Positions 63,005-64,000 of a stretch of DNA of 64,000 bases are shown in pieces. Position 1 is the first letter of the stretch. Each line of letters opens with the position of its first letter. Source of the DNA: Gymnogyps californianus (lineage: Eukaryota > Chordata > Aves > Accipitriformes > Cathartidae); contig NC_059486.1 of NCBI RefSeq assembly GCF_018139145.2, positions 10,602,001-10,666,000 on the forward strand, in the 5' to 3' direction. The position numbers were made by a program, and so were the translations under genes. Under the pieces are notes generated by a model, which was given only the letters and a program-made list of their open reading frames with translations, made no database searches and was not told the DNA's origin.

Positions 63005-64000
63005 GTTTGATATTTTTCTCCCTACCCAAAACTCTCAAGTTAAGTTTCTCTGAAAATAGTAGATAAATTAATCTAACTTTTAGCTTTACACTGTAATCCC
63101 TGTCACTTTCATGAGCAGACTGGGGATTATTAGATTGCTTTATGGTATCTAAAATTAATTCCTGTCCTGTGTTATTCTATTCTTTGTTCCTGGGTAAGGA
63201 CTGAAGCATTTTGGGGAGATAAACTAGGGAAAGCCATGCTTACCATCATCACAGGTCACACGCTAAGTGTTTTATCAGATTAATCTCAATTTGTATTTAA
63301 TTTTTCTAGTTATAGTATTTCTGGTAGTAATTCATTTTCGCTGGTGTGAACAACACTGGGAAAAAAACAGTTATTACTTCTGACATGTTATTTGTATGTT
63401 ATTTTTGTGTCTTAAAGCACTTTTTACATAGATGATCCAGCCCTTTTCCGTAATGAAAAACAACAGAGACATCTTAGAGGATCACACAGTCATTTAGGGG
63501 TTGTAAATTCATTTTGGTTTTGAAGTTGTAATCACACAGTACAACTTGAATTTGTAAAGATAACAAGTTGGTTGTATTTTGGAAAGTCCGAGGTTTTTTC
63601 CCACCTTGCTTTTACATTAGGAATGTTGGTGTTACCAGTCATTTCCCAGTATTTAAGAACAGTGAAGTAATGTTGAAAACTAGAGCAGAAATAATGTGGT
63701 GCATTTAAAGGATAATCTCATAATTTTGGGGGTGTATGGCAGTACCTGAAAAATTTGAACATCTCTCCTTATAGATCCATCTAACCAAGGTCATCTAACC
63801 AAGGACAAGTAGAAGACTCCTTATATATTCAGACTTTCAGAGCACTGAATGCCTCTGAAGCAGGGACAGTCAAGTACAAGTGACTCCTGGCGAGTGAAAT
63901 TTCAATAGCATGTACTGTGCTATGGCTTAATTGACTCCCTGCTGGGACTTGATGCTAGCAAAGGGGCAGGAATTAGTTCTGGTCTCTTCCTTGGCTTGTG
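63005..64000 (+). other. RIMBP2: RIMBP2 intron (partial), running out of the window
   Basis: The intron begins GTTTGA. If it is not spliced, translation would run on for about 20 codons to a stop at 63064-63066. It contains a small tandem duplication of CATCTAACCAAGG at 63778-63790 and 63792-63804. I recognise no further exon before 64000; the third FN3 repeat should be downstream. Confidence 0.75.

Overview
The window is vertebrate nuclear DNA from the middle of one large gene, RIMBP2 (RIMS-binding protein 2, RIM-BP2), on the + strand. RIM-BP2 is a scaffold of the presynaptic active zone. Ten coding exons are visible between 29178 and 63004. All ten have AG acceptors and GT donors, their phases agree, and the encoded peptides match the known family: an N-terminal coiled coil, a linker, the first SH3 domain, and the first two fibronectin type III (FN3) repeats. 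The gene continues past position 64000 (third FN3 repeat, SH3-II and SH3-III). It probably also starts before or within the first 29 kb, where I recognise no coding exon with certainty.

The organism is most likely a sauropsid, probably a bird. Interspersed repeats are sparse for 64 kb. The only clear one is an old CR1 LINE tail at about 46.02-46.31 kb, with weaker CR1-like pieces near 39.5 and 61.3 kb. I saw no L1, Alu or other mammalian-type repeats. The DNA is AT-rich with long introns and few microsatellites.

Layout: 1-29177 is an upstream intron or 5' flank with simple repeats and one attractive unassigned exon candidate at 12053-12110. 29178-51706 holds six exons, of which the first five (90, 123, 105, 51 and 21 bp) are all phase 0-0 and encode the coiled coil. 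They include a 21-bp microexon with UGC motifs just upstream of its acceptor, as in neuronal SRRM4-type microexons. 57329-62195 holds the linker and SH3-I exons. 62196-63004 is a large exon that finishes SH3-I and carries FN3-I and FN3-II.

The main oddity is a one-base deletion between 62605 and 62606 in the large exon. It creates a TAG at 62612-62614 inside FN3-I, while the conserved protein continues in the next frame to the exon end. A sequencing or assembly error is most likely; a real disabling allele is possible. Two other protein-like open frames inside introns are unexplained: 38950-39224, which ends in a hydrophobic tail like a GPI-attachment signal, and 57557-57724, which directly follows a RIMBP2 exon. 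I found no CRISPR, phage, plasmid or bacterial system; this is an ordinary animal intron-exon landscape.
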